Source: Apostichopus japonicus
Lineage: Eukaryota > Echinodermata > Holothuroidea > Aspidochirotida > Stichopodidae
DNA: 64,000 bases
NCBI RefSeq assembly: GCF_037975245.1
Contig: NC_092562.1
Span: 9,775,001-9,839,000 of the forward strand
Direction: 5' to 3'
A model generated the notes under the pieces. It saw only the letters and a program-made list of their open reading frames with translations. It was not told the origin of the DNA and searched no databases. Below, in pieces: positions 1 to 12,500 of the stretch. Both the position numbers and the translations under genes were made by a program. Numbering within the stretch: position 1 is the first letter of the stretch; every line of letters starts with the position of its first letter.

Positions 1-67
1 TGTGAAAATGAAAGGTTGAATGTGTCCACTTTCTAAAACACTATTGAAAGTAGTTTAGTGTTTAAAC

Positions 68-385
68 CAGTGCTGTGGCTGAGTGGATATAGGCGGTGGC
101 CATTTGAAGCAATGAGGCTTAGCAATCGGGAGGTTCCGGGATCGATACCCGGCCCGGTCATTGTAAGGTGGGGTTTTCATCCAAGAGCAATCTACTGTTT
201 TCCCATCTGAAATGATTTTCTAAATTTAAAAGATTCCAAATTTGAGTAAAAATGTTGAATTGGAAGCCACCCGACATGTAAGTTGTAATCCCTATGTCCT
301 TGCTGGTTTCTCCCACAGTTGTAGTCGCTTATGCGTCATAAAAATGACTGCTGATTATTATGAGTATTATTATTAGTGTAGCTTA
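68..385 (+). repeat. tRNA-derived SINE-like repeat
   Basis: The 5' part (about 68-160) looks like a tRNA gene: an A-box-like stretch around 'tggctgagtgg' and a B-box/T-arm-like stretch around 'ggttccgggatcgatacccgg'. A non-tRNA body follows, and the copy ends in ATT-rich repeats near 355-375. That order (pol III promoter, body, simple-repeat tail) is typical of tRNA-derived SINEs. It lies in the intron upstream of the first visible TUT exon. A functional tRNA is unlikely because no clean cloverleaf acceptor stem is evident. Confidence 0.6.
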
Positions 386-448
386 ATAATTCCCAAGGGT
401 TAGGAAGCCTGCCATTTTGCTCATTTTGTTTTTTTTTTCATTTCCCAG

Positions 449-545
449 GACTGTGACGACGACAAACTTCCGGATCTTGTTCCTCTCCCAAAGATGGAGA
501 AGTGGTATCTGAATGCAATTCATCATCTGTGCAATGTAGTTTGTG
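449..545 (+). CDS. TUT exon (first in window)
   Basis: Acceptor tttcccag precedes 449 and donor gtaagt starts at 546. It encodes an acidic then Leu/Pro-rich linker (LPDLVPLPKMEKW) that leads into the catalytic module. It ends in phase 1 and joins the next exon in frame. Confidence 0.8.
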
Positions 546-3500
546 GTAAGTATCATTACCATGTTGATGACAGAGCCAGGATTGTTTGGTACACCCCTCC
601 CCCCCCCCCCCCCCGTGCATCACTTTAGCTATACACATACAGTAGCTGATGTTATGGAAAGTTGCAATTCAAAACTTTCCAGCCATTATTGAATACTGAA
701 GATGTTCAAAGGATGACCACAAAAAAAAAAACGTGTGTGGCATTAGGGATCGGTTATTTCATGTTTTGTCATGGAATGCACAAATGGGGCTTTAAATTGA
801 GGTGAGGTCAACGGTCAAAGGTTCGTTTCTCAGACAACATAAGTGTCATAGAATACAATCCCTGACTTGACCATCTACAACATATCAACATTAATTTTGT
901 GCCCAACAAATCATCCATCAAAGATAATCCTGGGGTTGTAAATTTTGTTCAATTCACCTCACCTTTAATATCTGAATCGACCGCAACTTCAAAGTTTACA
1001 AAGTGACCGTTGTCCGTTTATTGCTCGATTACAGATCAATTCTCATCCAAGAGATGGGAAATTGAAGAGAGGAACCGCATCATTGTTGAATTAGAGAAAT
1101 ACATCCAGTACTATTCCAGCACCAGCATCAAGCTGAGTCTCTTTGGCTCATCAGTCAATGGCTTTGGCTTTCAGAATAGTGACCTTGATATTTGCATGAC
1201 CTTCAAGGACAATGCCACAGGAGAGGTGAGAGCCAACTAGCTTTTAAATAAGATGTCTCAAGTTTGGGTTCTAACAGTTTGGAAACAGTTTTTTTTTTTT
1301 ACTCTTTTTGCTTCTTCCATGTAAAGTCGGCTGGTTAAACTTGTTTTGCTAGATTCATTAATGCTAATGTATGAAGTTCCTTGCAGATGGTAGTTTTGTA
1401 GCAAAGCATCATCAATAATTTTTTTTTTTTGAAGTTAAAAAAAGAGAAAAGTTCGAAGATTTATTGGAAACAATTATGGAATTTTCAGATGTTAAATGTT
1501 GCATTCCGAGAGAAACAGTGTGTCATGAAAATAGTTGACACTCTGGTAACAGCAGGGAATTCATATTTTTTGTCTTCATGGAGTGCAACAAGTAGAGATG
1601 GAATATTTTGTCTTTCCTTCTCTGTAAGGGGATAAATGTGCCAGAAGTCATCCAATCCTTGGCTGGGATCCTGAGGAAGCACCACTCACTCTTCTCTGTC
1701 ATTCCGATCACAACTGCCAAGGTGCCAATCGTCAAGTTCGTGCACAGGCCGACTCAACTCGAGGGCGACATAAGCTTGTACAATACCTTGGCTCAGCATA
1801 ACACCCAGCTGTTAAGGACTTATTCAGAAATTGACAAGAGGGTCTGCCGTTTAGGTCACATGGTGAAGGCGTTTGCAAAAGTAAGCTTCCAAAAATTGTT
1901 TACTTGCCTTACAATCTTTGCTGTTATATTTGTTTTACTCTATAGAAAGTGTTTTGCTTTTTGTTCAATGTTACAGTTTAAAAGTTAAGAGTGCCTGGTA
2001 GTTTGATGATTGGGATCTTCAGAGCCAAATTGACAAAATTACACACAGACACACACAAAAAGAGAAGCAAGTTCTGTAAACAGATGGACAGCTTGGTTTA
2101 ATTAGGATATGGTTAGCACCTAGCAGTCTTGTATGAACTGATGATGTCAAGATGAATCAACAACCACATGGTGAATTAATTAATAAACTAACTATCTGTG
2201 GAGACTGAGAAAAGACAGTTAGCAAAGATTACATGAGGAGTGCATGGTTAGAATGAAAGGTGAGTAGAAAAAACTAGAAAGGTGAAGATTGTCATGGGGA
2301 GGGGGGTGAGGGAGGGGCAGAGGCTGGAGTTAGGAGATGGAAGAAGCAAGACAATGAGACCTGGCACTCTTTACTTATGACTTTGATAAATCAAGCCCTC
2401 TAGTTGTCAAACAATCTGTAAATGGTTTCCAGTGGAGGCTAGCTCAAAATGGTTGCATGCAACATGTTGTCAATGAACACATGTGGCTAGATACAATCTC
2501 CAAGTGGATAAAGAAACTTTAGGTCAATTTTAAAATGTTATAATTTTTGGTTCTCTTTTTTTCTTTTCGTTATTTCTGTCTTCACTTCCAGGAATGTGGC
2601 ATAGCAGATGCATCTCGGGGTAGCCTGTCATCCTATGCTTACATCCTGATGACCCTGTACTTCCTCCAGCAGACCTCGCCTCCGGTCATACCAGTGTTAC
2701 AAGAGGTACCGCCCCCCCCCCCCAGCTTATATCTGCTTACATTTGCCTCCTCTGTTCAAGTTAACCTCTTCTTTCTCATAGTGTGTCGTTCCGTAGTTCA
2801 ACAGAAATATACATGATCTATCTGTATATGCTTAGCAAGCTATTCCTAGGTTCATTTACTACTACCTTTGATTTAAAATATAAACAGATTTCTTTGAAGT
2901 ATCCATTTTGCAATTTAACCAGAATTTCAGCTTTGATATAACACAAGCCCAAACAAATAAGCAACAGCTGAGTGCAGGGTAAGCCTTTGTACACCTTTAC
3001 AAAGAAAAACTGCTGAATTTCTGAAATGCTCCTTTAAGGATTAGTGACTGATGAAGGCAACTCCACCGGTCCAGACCTTGTTGCTTAAAGTTAATCAATG
3101 ATTTGTGATTTGATTTAGTGAGCAGTCATGGATTGTATCGGACAACATTTTCCCTTGACAAATTAGAAATGCCTTACCAACATGATCTTTTAAGCCAAAA
3201 CAATTTCTCTTATTGAGCTGACCTGACGGTCTATGTGCTACACTAGGTAATTCATCGACCTTCATTGACGACCCTCTTATGTTTTAATGAATACATCTCA
3301 AAAAGTAAAGGTGGTATCAAAATTCATTCTGTGCTTTTAATTTCAACCTGGGATCTGTGGACCCTCTAAGGGGGTTTGAGGAACTTGTAGGGGGTCACTG
3401 ATGGCAAATTGGTCTGAATAAAATAGGGTCTACTAAAGTGAAAGGGGCCTATTAACATTTTGCTGATGTTATATAGGCTGTGAGAACAGAACTCATCTGA

Positions 3501-6500
3501 AATTGTCATCTCGGGCAAACACCGACATGGTTAGTGTCTGAGTTCATCGGTGATGTTCCCTCTGTCCAGGGATTTGTGAACATTTGTTTCATTGTCCCTA
3601 GACTTCCTTGGATGGAAAAAAAGTACTCTTGAGGACTGAGCACTGACACTTTAGTACAAGATTGTTAGAGTGTAGTCTGTCCTCAAGCAAAAGAATTTGC
3701 TCTAAATGTTAAAATTAGCCACTGATTTATGACATCGGTCTTTCTCTTTCTTCGACGTAGCTATACGAGGGTGACCAAAAGCCAGAGAGGATAGTCGAGG
3801 GCAGGAATACCTGGTTCTTCAGCGATATTCGGCGTCTGGTAAGTTGTGCAGTCGACTTCATCCTCGGTGTTTGACACCTCTTGACCTAGATTGGATACAA
3901 TGTAATAGACAAGACGGTTATGAGGGGAAGGAGTAAATCATACGGAACGGGTGAGGTGAATAGATCTTGCTTCAAGATATGACTCAATAGTGTTAGCATG
4001 ACAGAAGTCTGTGCTTAAAGGCATTGAAGACTCGCCCCAAACCGCGTGCTGCACTCTGAAAAAGTTAACTTTATGTTGCTTGTTGCTACAAAATGCAGAC
4101 AGTAATAAAACGTGATACCTTGTTATCTTTTATCTAGACCTGAGATGTCCATGCTGCTATGTACACTGTTTTGTGGGGATTGACCGTAGCTGTGTGTATT
4201 GACTGTACACTAGTGTCTAATTACCGACGGTAGCAAGCTGTGTGTGTATTTTCTGGGATCGATGGTGGTGACTAACACTTCTGTTACACCTCATACGAAA
4301 CTAGGTCAGATTTACCGGCATGAGAAGTTTCTTTGTGCGCGAGTCTTCACACCCTTTAATGTGATGATCTAAAGCCAGTTTGGAAGACTTATCCATCTTT
4401 TAGCAATGAGAAGTTTTACAAGTTCTGAAAATGTAAGAAAAGTGAAATCATAATGTAATTCAAAAAAAATAAATATTAATTTTAGTAAGCATTATGTGAC
4501 TGAGCTGTTTTGAATTATGAACTTACTTTGCAAATGAAAAGTTTGCAAAGTTGAAGACAGAGATGGGGTATGGGGAAGATTGGGGGGGTATTGAAGAATG
4601 TAAACATTTAATGAGGCTTGTACACTTTTGGGCCCCCTCGTGGAGTAAGTCAATTTAGTCACGGGCTAAATTTGGCAAACTTCAGTCAGTTTTGTATAGA
4701 CTCTTTTCTATTTTCTCTGCATATTTAGAAAAATGTTTGGAAGGGATACGGTAAGAATAAACTCTCCGAAGAAGAACTTTGGCTGAGTTTCCTACGCTTC
4801 TACACCGAGCAGTTTGACTGGGGTAAATACGTGGTCTGTACCCGTCACAGTAAACCTCTGACCCGGTTTGAGAAGATGTGGATGGGAAACAGCAGAAGAT
4901 TTGCCATTGAGGATCCGTTTGACCTTGACCACAACCTAGGAGGAGCTCTGTCCAGAAAGAGTAAGTAGATGTGTTAGCAGATGTAAGACCAATGCTATAG
5001 GGAGGGGAGGGGCGGGTGGGAAGGGGAAAAATGTGTTAGCTTTTGAAAGCTATGAAACTTGGTGTCTGCAGTCTTGTGGGTTTGAGTGAGTTGGATATTT
5101 CCCAAGAGCGTTTCTTGTTTGTCCCCGGTGGAAAACGTCTCCCACTGGGTGAAAAAAGAAATCCAACACTGTTAATCAGATGTGAGGTGTAAACTCAGTG
5201 CTTTAATACCATAGAATAACTGCCTTCTCGGCCAATTAGGAGTGAAAAGTTACTTTCTAGACAAATTGCAAAGTCTGGGCTGATGGTGTCACTCTCTTGA
5301 AAAGTGACTCATATATTCATCAATTTATAGATACAACTGTGTTTACCTTTCAAACTTTGAACTTTTTATCAGTGTTCCTTATTTCCTCTTCATGGCAGAG
5401 AATCACTCCAATGTCATAAACTACACTCAAGGGTAGCCGGTAAAACCAGAACGTGAATCGTAGCAAACTTTTAAACATAGTGTGAAACTTTCTTTCCCTT
5501 GAATATGCAGTTTATCAGGACTGCACACAAATGTGCATAGACACGAGAAGCAGATGACAGGATTGATTGTTCCTTAGCAACACAAGTCTCCTTGCCGTTT
5601 TGGCACGTAAACAAGCACGTACGATATGATAGGAGTGACCACCGTAAGCAATCTATAAGACTCTGATAGTAGATGTTCGAATAGTAGCCAAGGGTCCGTG
5701 CAGAATTAACATTGTTAAGAGCCAGAAAGTAAATATCAACAACTTGATCATCCAAACCTGGCAATTATTTTCAAATTTACCATGCCCGTTGTAGTGGCAA
5801 TCTGTTATCTACGGAATGCTTATCTCTTCAAACTGACAAAGGTTTAAATAATATGTTAGCTGCACCTGGCAGCATATCACATGACCCTCCATGGTTGGTA
5901 CGTTTTCCTACTGTGGAGTGATAGTTCCAGATCATATTAAGTTTGATGACCGTAACAGCTAGAGGAAGCTTTGAACTTACAAAAATACTGATTTGTCCAA
6001 ATTGTATTTAGTTTTACAGAGTTTCGTCAGATCAGTACCAGACATTATAAGTTTATTTGAGAGATAATCGATACAAAAATGATGCTTGTCTATTTTTCAA
6101 ACTCGGAACCTCTTTTTTTCTGTATAACTGAGAGGGCCTGACGTTTTACTGTAACATTTAAAGCAGCATTTTGCATCCTTTTCTGTGATATCTCTCAACC
6201 TCACTGACTCCACTATGCCATAACGACATACATAACTAGCTTATCTATTTAAATCTTACTTCAAATGGTGGCATAAAAGTCGAAAAATGTGCAACTTTCA
6301 ACTTTGTTTTTCTCCAAGATATTTTCCGTTGGGATCCCAATTAACCTCGCCCATAATATGAATATTTAAACACTACGAACTTCATTGACCAATACCGTAC
6401 GTAATACAACACCAAGCTTGATTTGTGTACAGTCTATATGGCAGTTGTACCAGGGAGTTCCATAACAACTCCCTGGTTGTACCAACGCAAAGTCTTGAAT

Positions 6501-9500
6501 CTATTTTTAGCAACGGCTCATAACTAAACCTGCATCTCTGATTGGTTGAATTCAAACTAGTGGGTTTGGGGTACTGTATGCGATTAATTTTAAATGTGGA
6601 ATTTTGTCGTGGATACTTTTCTCATTCTCTGCAATTATCCTAAATTACTCGCCAATTAACGATGTTGGCAGGGAAAAACTTGGATGATATCTTAGTTTGC
6701 TGTTTTGTGATTGATATATGTAAAAAACTCGATGGACATGTCAAAAAAGTAGAAAACGGCGACCAAACGCAAAATGCTGCTTTAAGGCATTTTTGGCTTT
6801 CGTTTCAACGCATATGTTGCTGCAGTCATACGCTATGATTAGTAAAGTTATCAGTTTATCATGGTTATCAAGTTTGTAACTGTGCTGTGGCAACTTATAT
6901 ATATTATGTCTGTTATAATATGGTATACATATCATTATGGACATCTCTTTTTGGAACATTATTTTTGATATATAGTTAGTCTGTTGACATTCCATAAAAT
7001 GTATGATTCATTGTCACAGACTTCTATATTGGCATCTCTCCTCCTATATTCTCTTTGCAGTGGCAAACTACATCATGCTCATCTTCAGGAAAGGCAGAGA
7101 GAGGTTCGGAACCCCTCAGAATACACCAAAGCAAATTTCACACTTGTATGTAAGTATCATATATGTGGCGCTAACCTTGTTCCCCAGCCGCTTTCACTAA
7201 TCAGCCTATTGATGGGGCAGACCGATGTCTGGACAAGAACGATCATGATGTCCCACTTCACCAGCTGAGTATCCAGCAAATAAAAATGTGCGGGGGAGGT
7301 AAGGGGGGTCCTAAGAACAAATGTAGAGATTAAGATCACTTATGTATATAATATGTTGTATATCGATAAGTGCCGCAAACTCTAAATTTTTTAATTCTGT
7401 TTTAATTGTATAATTATAAAAAGTCAGCATGTTTGTGGTGGTGGTACAAAAATATTACAACTCGTTACATTACGCATAATCAGTCCTAGCTACGGCAATC
7501 TTCCCCTGAAAACTGCGGTTCCCAATCAAAGTACCCGCCCCAATGGTTCATTGCTGGATTTAGCAGCAGACTAATGCTGCAACGATCCTGTTACATAACA
7601 CCATGCTATTTTTAGCAAGCAAGCACGAAGTGGAGATTGATCACAAAAATGTATTATCAATCCACATGTTAACAGAGTATTCAGTCCCAATTGCTTGTAA
7701 TACTTTTCTTTTATGCTTTTGGTTCATTTGCCAACATTAAATGTAACAGTAAGGAAATAAAAACAAAATTTTTGCATTTTTTCTTGTTTTTTTTTTACTA
7801 TATTCACACTTGCAACAGGTAACTATTTTAATGCTCATATATATTGCAATATAAATACATTCATGGAGCTGTGCACCAGCTGAGGCACGAAATGCTTACA
7901 CAGTACATATACAACACTGTATATACAACAAAACTCTTAGTACTTTACATAACAGAACTACACAGTGGGTGGAGATTTTGGTAGGCAGATAATATTTTGG
8001 AGATAGCTCGCAAAAAATTGTAAACATTACTGAATCTTCGGTACCCATATAGAAAAAAATACACTATGGAGACCGTTTTACTATCTGTTGCTGGGTTATG
8101 AATATTCAGCAGGTTGGATTGCAGCCACCCAATGAAATCTAAACCATTTCTGTGTATGTTTTTTGCTGTCTTTGGTACAGCGGGGTTTTACTTTTGGCTT
8201 TTTGTATATGACAGGTTAACAGATGGGTAGCAATGGCCCAATGTCAAACTGAAAAAAAATGTATGCTTATGTCGTTGGCTTCCTATATCCACAGCGGTTT
8301 TTCCTAGACTATCAATATTTAACAGACGGGCAGCAACCACCCAATGATAGAGGCTGCCGTATCTGTGGCAAGATCGGACATTACGTGAAGGATTGCCCCA
8401 TCAAACTCAGAGGTAAAGACAGGAAGCAGCAAGCCAAGGCATCCAGTGAGTAATATTCTGGCCAACTGTCAGTACTCTTATGTCTTTGCTTAATAGTAGT
8501 AGTAAGTTGAGTCTCGTCTATCCGACATGCTCAGTGATTAACCTCCGCCACGTATCACGGTCTTGCGCAAGATTTATTGCTTAACGTCCTTAAATTGCGA
8601 CTTTATTTTTCCAAGCAAGGTAGTCACGGGCCTTCCTACTGGTTTAGCAGTATGTCTCAATGCTTCTCTTAAAGCAACCTTTGCTGGATCGTCCTCCTGG
8701 AGTTTTGCTACATGACTGAAAAATCTCAATCTTCTATTTGCGACTATGGATGGCCAAGGTGTTTGGTTGGTTTCATTGTAGAGCTCATCGTTTGATAACC
8801 AATTGTTATTGGTCCATCTAATCTTGAGAATATTACGAAGTAGTCTCCTTTGAGAAGTGTCAATTTTGCGATCAAGATCCTTCGTTGTGCCCCACAGTTC
8901 GCAGTTTGTTTAATAAACTGCGAAAAAAAGTCATTGGAAAGGAGAAATGTACGACTAGAATGGGGTTTGAAGTTCCAGTGACCTCAGGAGGTACAAGACC
9001 TGTGCTCAACTAACTGACCTATCCAGCCCTTAGTTGGTGACAATCTCTCTATAGCCTTTTTCTAGCTGACTGATGCTTGTCAGATATCACAAATACCTTG
9101 CATACCCTTCTTAAAGCAGGGAAGGGTAGGTGGTTTAATATTTAGTTGTTCTTTGTAAAATAGAATGTTGTCTAATCATATCTGATTATTCCTCCCATTA
9201 GCACCTCAAAAGACGCCAAAGGAGAACCCTGCAGAGATTACTACAAAGCCACTTGAGTCCAAGTCAACCACTTCTAAGAAAGAACCAGCAAGAGAGAAAA
9301 TGCAAACAGAGAAACCAACATCTGAGCAGCAAAAACCAGAGAAACCGACCACAGAGAAACCGACCACAGAGAAACCATCCAAAGAGAGACCTGTTGAGGT
9401 TGCTATGGAAATTGATGAAAGTGTGGTCAAGCCAGAAAGGAAAATTGACCACCAGCAGAAGAAAGAGGTCAACAATGGCCCTAACGCAGCCACCCAGAAT

Positions 9501-12500
9501 CCCTCCAAGTCTGAGAAAGTTGCAAGTGAAAATACCATTAATAACAGGAGGAATTGTCCAGAGGAGAATTTACAGCCAAGTGGGATGAATACTGGTGGGA
9601 GGAGCATTATCACAACCAGTCAGGTTAGTAGTCTCCCTGTTGCATCAGTTTTGAAATGTATCAGTTGGTTTGTCACAACCAGTCAGGTTAGTAGTCTCCC
9701 TGTTGCATCAGTTTTGAAATGTATCAGTTGGTTTGTCACAACCAGTCAGGTTAGTAGTCTCCCTGTTGCATCAGTTTTGAAATGTATCAGTTGGTTTGTC
9801 AGAACCAGTCAGGTTAGTAGTCTCCCTGTTGCATCAGTTTTGAAATGTATCAGTTGGTTTGTCACAACCAGTCAGGTTAGTAGTCTCCCTGTTGCATCAG
9901 TTTTGAAATGTATCAGTTGGTTTGTCACAACCAGTCAGGTTAGTAGTCTCCCTGTTGCATCAGTTTTGAAATGTATCAGTTGGTTTGTCACAACCAGTCA
10001 GGTTAGTAGTCTCCCTGTTGCATCAGTTTTGAAATGTATCAGTTGGTTTGTCACAACCAGTCAGGTTAGTAGTCTCCCTGTTGCATCAGTTTTGAAATGT
10101 ATCAGTTGGTTTGTCACAACCAGTCACTTTAGTAGTTTCCCTGTTGCATCAGTTTTGAAATGTATCAGTTGGTTTGTCAGAACCAGCCAGGTTAGTAGTC
10201 TCCCTGTTGCATCAGTTTTGAAATGTATCAGTTGGTTTGTCACAACCAGTCAGGTTAGTAGTCTCCCTGTTGCATCAGTTTTGAAATGTATCAGTTGGTT
10301 TGTCACAACCAGTCATTTTAGTAGTTTCCCTGTTGCATTAGTTTTGAAATGTATCAGTTGGTTTGTCACAACCAGTCATTTTAGTAGTTTCCCTGTTGCA
10401 TTAGTTTTGAAATGTATCAGTTGGTTTGTCAGAACCAGCCAGGTTAGTAGTCTCCCTGTTGCATCAGTTTTGATATGTATCAATTTTGAAATGTCAATTT
10501 TGAAATGTCACATTTTTCTGTGCTTTTCCTAGTTGCACCATTAACTTTTGTCTGGCTAAGTTAAATTGTACCCAACTGGTGAGAAGCCTCTGTCCTGCTG
10601 ACGTATATGCTATAAACAAAATTATTAATTCTGTCATCTTATCTATTGATTTTATGAGCATTCTCATTCACAAGGTCACGCATGGATTAAGTCTGCATTT
10701 TTTTTGATTTACCTTCATTAGTCAAATATATTTCTAGTAGGTAATGTTAGTGGTATATAATCACATTATGTTTTTTTCACATCTGTGAGTGGTAACCTCA
10801 CGTCTGTGACCATTAGTCTTTCCCCAAATATTGCCTCTACTGTTTTGGAATTCGAGCCTATTATACGTCATATATGAGTATCTACATGCAGTGCCCGTAG
10901 TTGATTCCAGTAGATCCGATTGCTGAGTTTGTTTCAAGCTAGTATGAGACGAGTGCTAGTCCAAATCGTCCCGATTCCAGTCCTGAGTCCAAGTCTAGTT
11001 AGTGAACTATCACACCCCTTTCCCTGCCTCAAACTCCTATGATTCTGATGATTTGCAATAGACTGGACTAACATACATCTCAATCGAAGAGATGAAGTTG
11101 TTATTTTAAGTTTTGTCACTGAATGCAAAATGAGTCTATGAGATCAGGATAGCGTGTGCTTGTAGAGGGTTCTCTCATTGAATGTTATACAGTATTGGCA
11201 AAACATTGGTGCTATCTATTAAAACTGATCGGTGATGTGATTCTTGGACATAAGAGAGTTTTTACAGATATACATGTATGTAGTTGTTATCCTTGGTGTT
11301 AAACTTTGATGTTAACATGACCTCTTAAGACTAAGGTAACTCAGTTGTGTCTTCAATAAGGTTACTGAGTTTTAAGGCAAGGATTCACATTGCCTCATAG
11401 CTTTTTAATTATTACATAATAGAGATTATTAAATATTATTAAATATTATTAAGATTATTAAATATTATTAAGATTATTGAATGTCATTAAGATTATTAAA
11501 GATTATGAATTATTAAATATTAATAATAATAATAAAACATAAAAGTTGCCTTGAGGTATTCATCAAATGATGTGAAAATAATTCAACAAATTTGTCAACT
11601 ATTTTTGTCTGATTGATTGGATTGACTGACTGTCCATCTTATTCTGCATTGTAGACTCCTCACCTGGTCAGAGCAGCTGAACCCCTACCGATACCAACCA
11701 GACAAAATATCCCACAACAAATGCTGGCCCAGACACCACCATTGCAGGTTCCGACCCTGCCGAGACCGGTCGGATCTCCGGGTGTGCAGATGAGTCAATC
11801 AATGGCACCACTCTTAACCTCACCAGTGCAGGTCATGGTGCCTCCAGTGTCGCAAGCCATGATTCCGCCGTCGCAAGTTTTCAACCCCCCGAGACAATTT
11901 TCGACCCCTCCCAGACAAGTTGGAAATTCTTCTCTGCAGGATATGATATCCACGGGCCATGCCATGGGATCACCAGTTAAAGCGGCAACCCCACCGATGC
12001 AGGTCAGGAGCCCGCCCATACAGGTTGGAACCCCAACCAGACAAGTGGGTACCCCACCCTTACAGGCTGGCACCCCAACCAGACAAATGAGTACCCCACC
12101 CTTACAGGCTGGCACCCCAACCAGACAAATGAGTACCCCACCCTTACAGGCTGGCACCCCTCCTAGGCCACCTATGACTCCACCAAGTCCTGCTTTGCTA
12201 GCACATCTGTCGGGTATTTACGGGTCACCTGGGAATTACAGTTCATCTCCTCAGCAGATGCATCCTCTTCCATATCGTATGGGTTCACCACCAGGCTTGA
12301 CCTTGTCCCCAGGGCATGTTCCCCAACCGCTTATGTCCCTACAATTCCAGTACCCAGGGAACGCATTGTTTCCAAGCCACCCTGGAGTTAATCCAGTGAG
12401 GCAGCCGGTGCCTCTGGTCATGATGCCGAACCCAATGTATCAAGGAGCAGTACCTACCATGCCGCAGACCGCTCCCAATGACATGGTGAGAATGTTTGAA

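Noticed and set aside
62-165. Functional tRNA gene
   Set aside because: Only A- and B-box-like segments are clear; no proper acceptor stem, and it is fused to a SINE body with an ATT tail.
9624-10532. The long ORF over the 63-bp array as an ordinary coding exon
   Set aside because: The first gttagt donor is in phase with the next exon, and the sequence past it is the repeated intron piece. Translation of the array is possible only with alternative donors or intron retention, so it is reported as a repeat and a finding.
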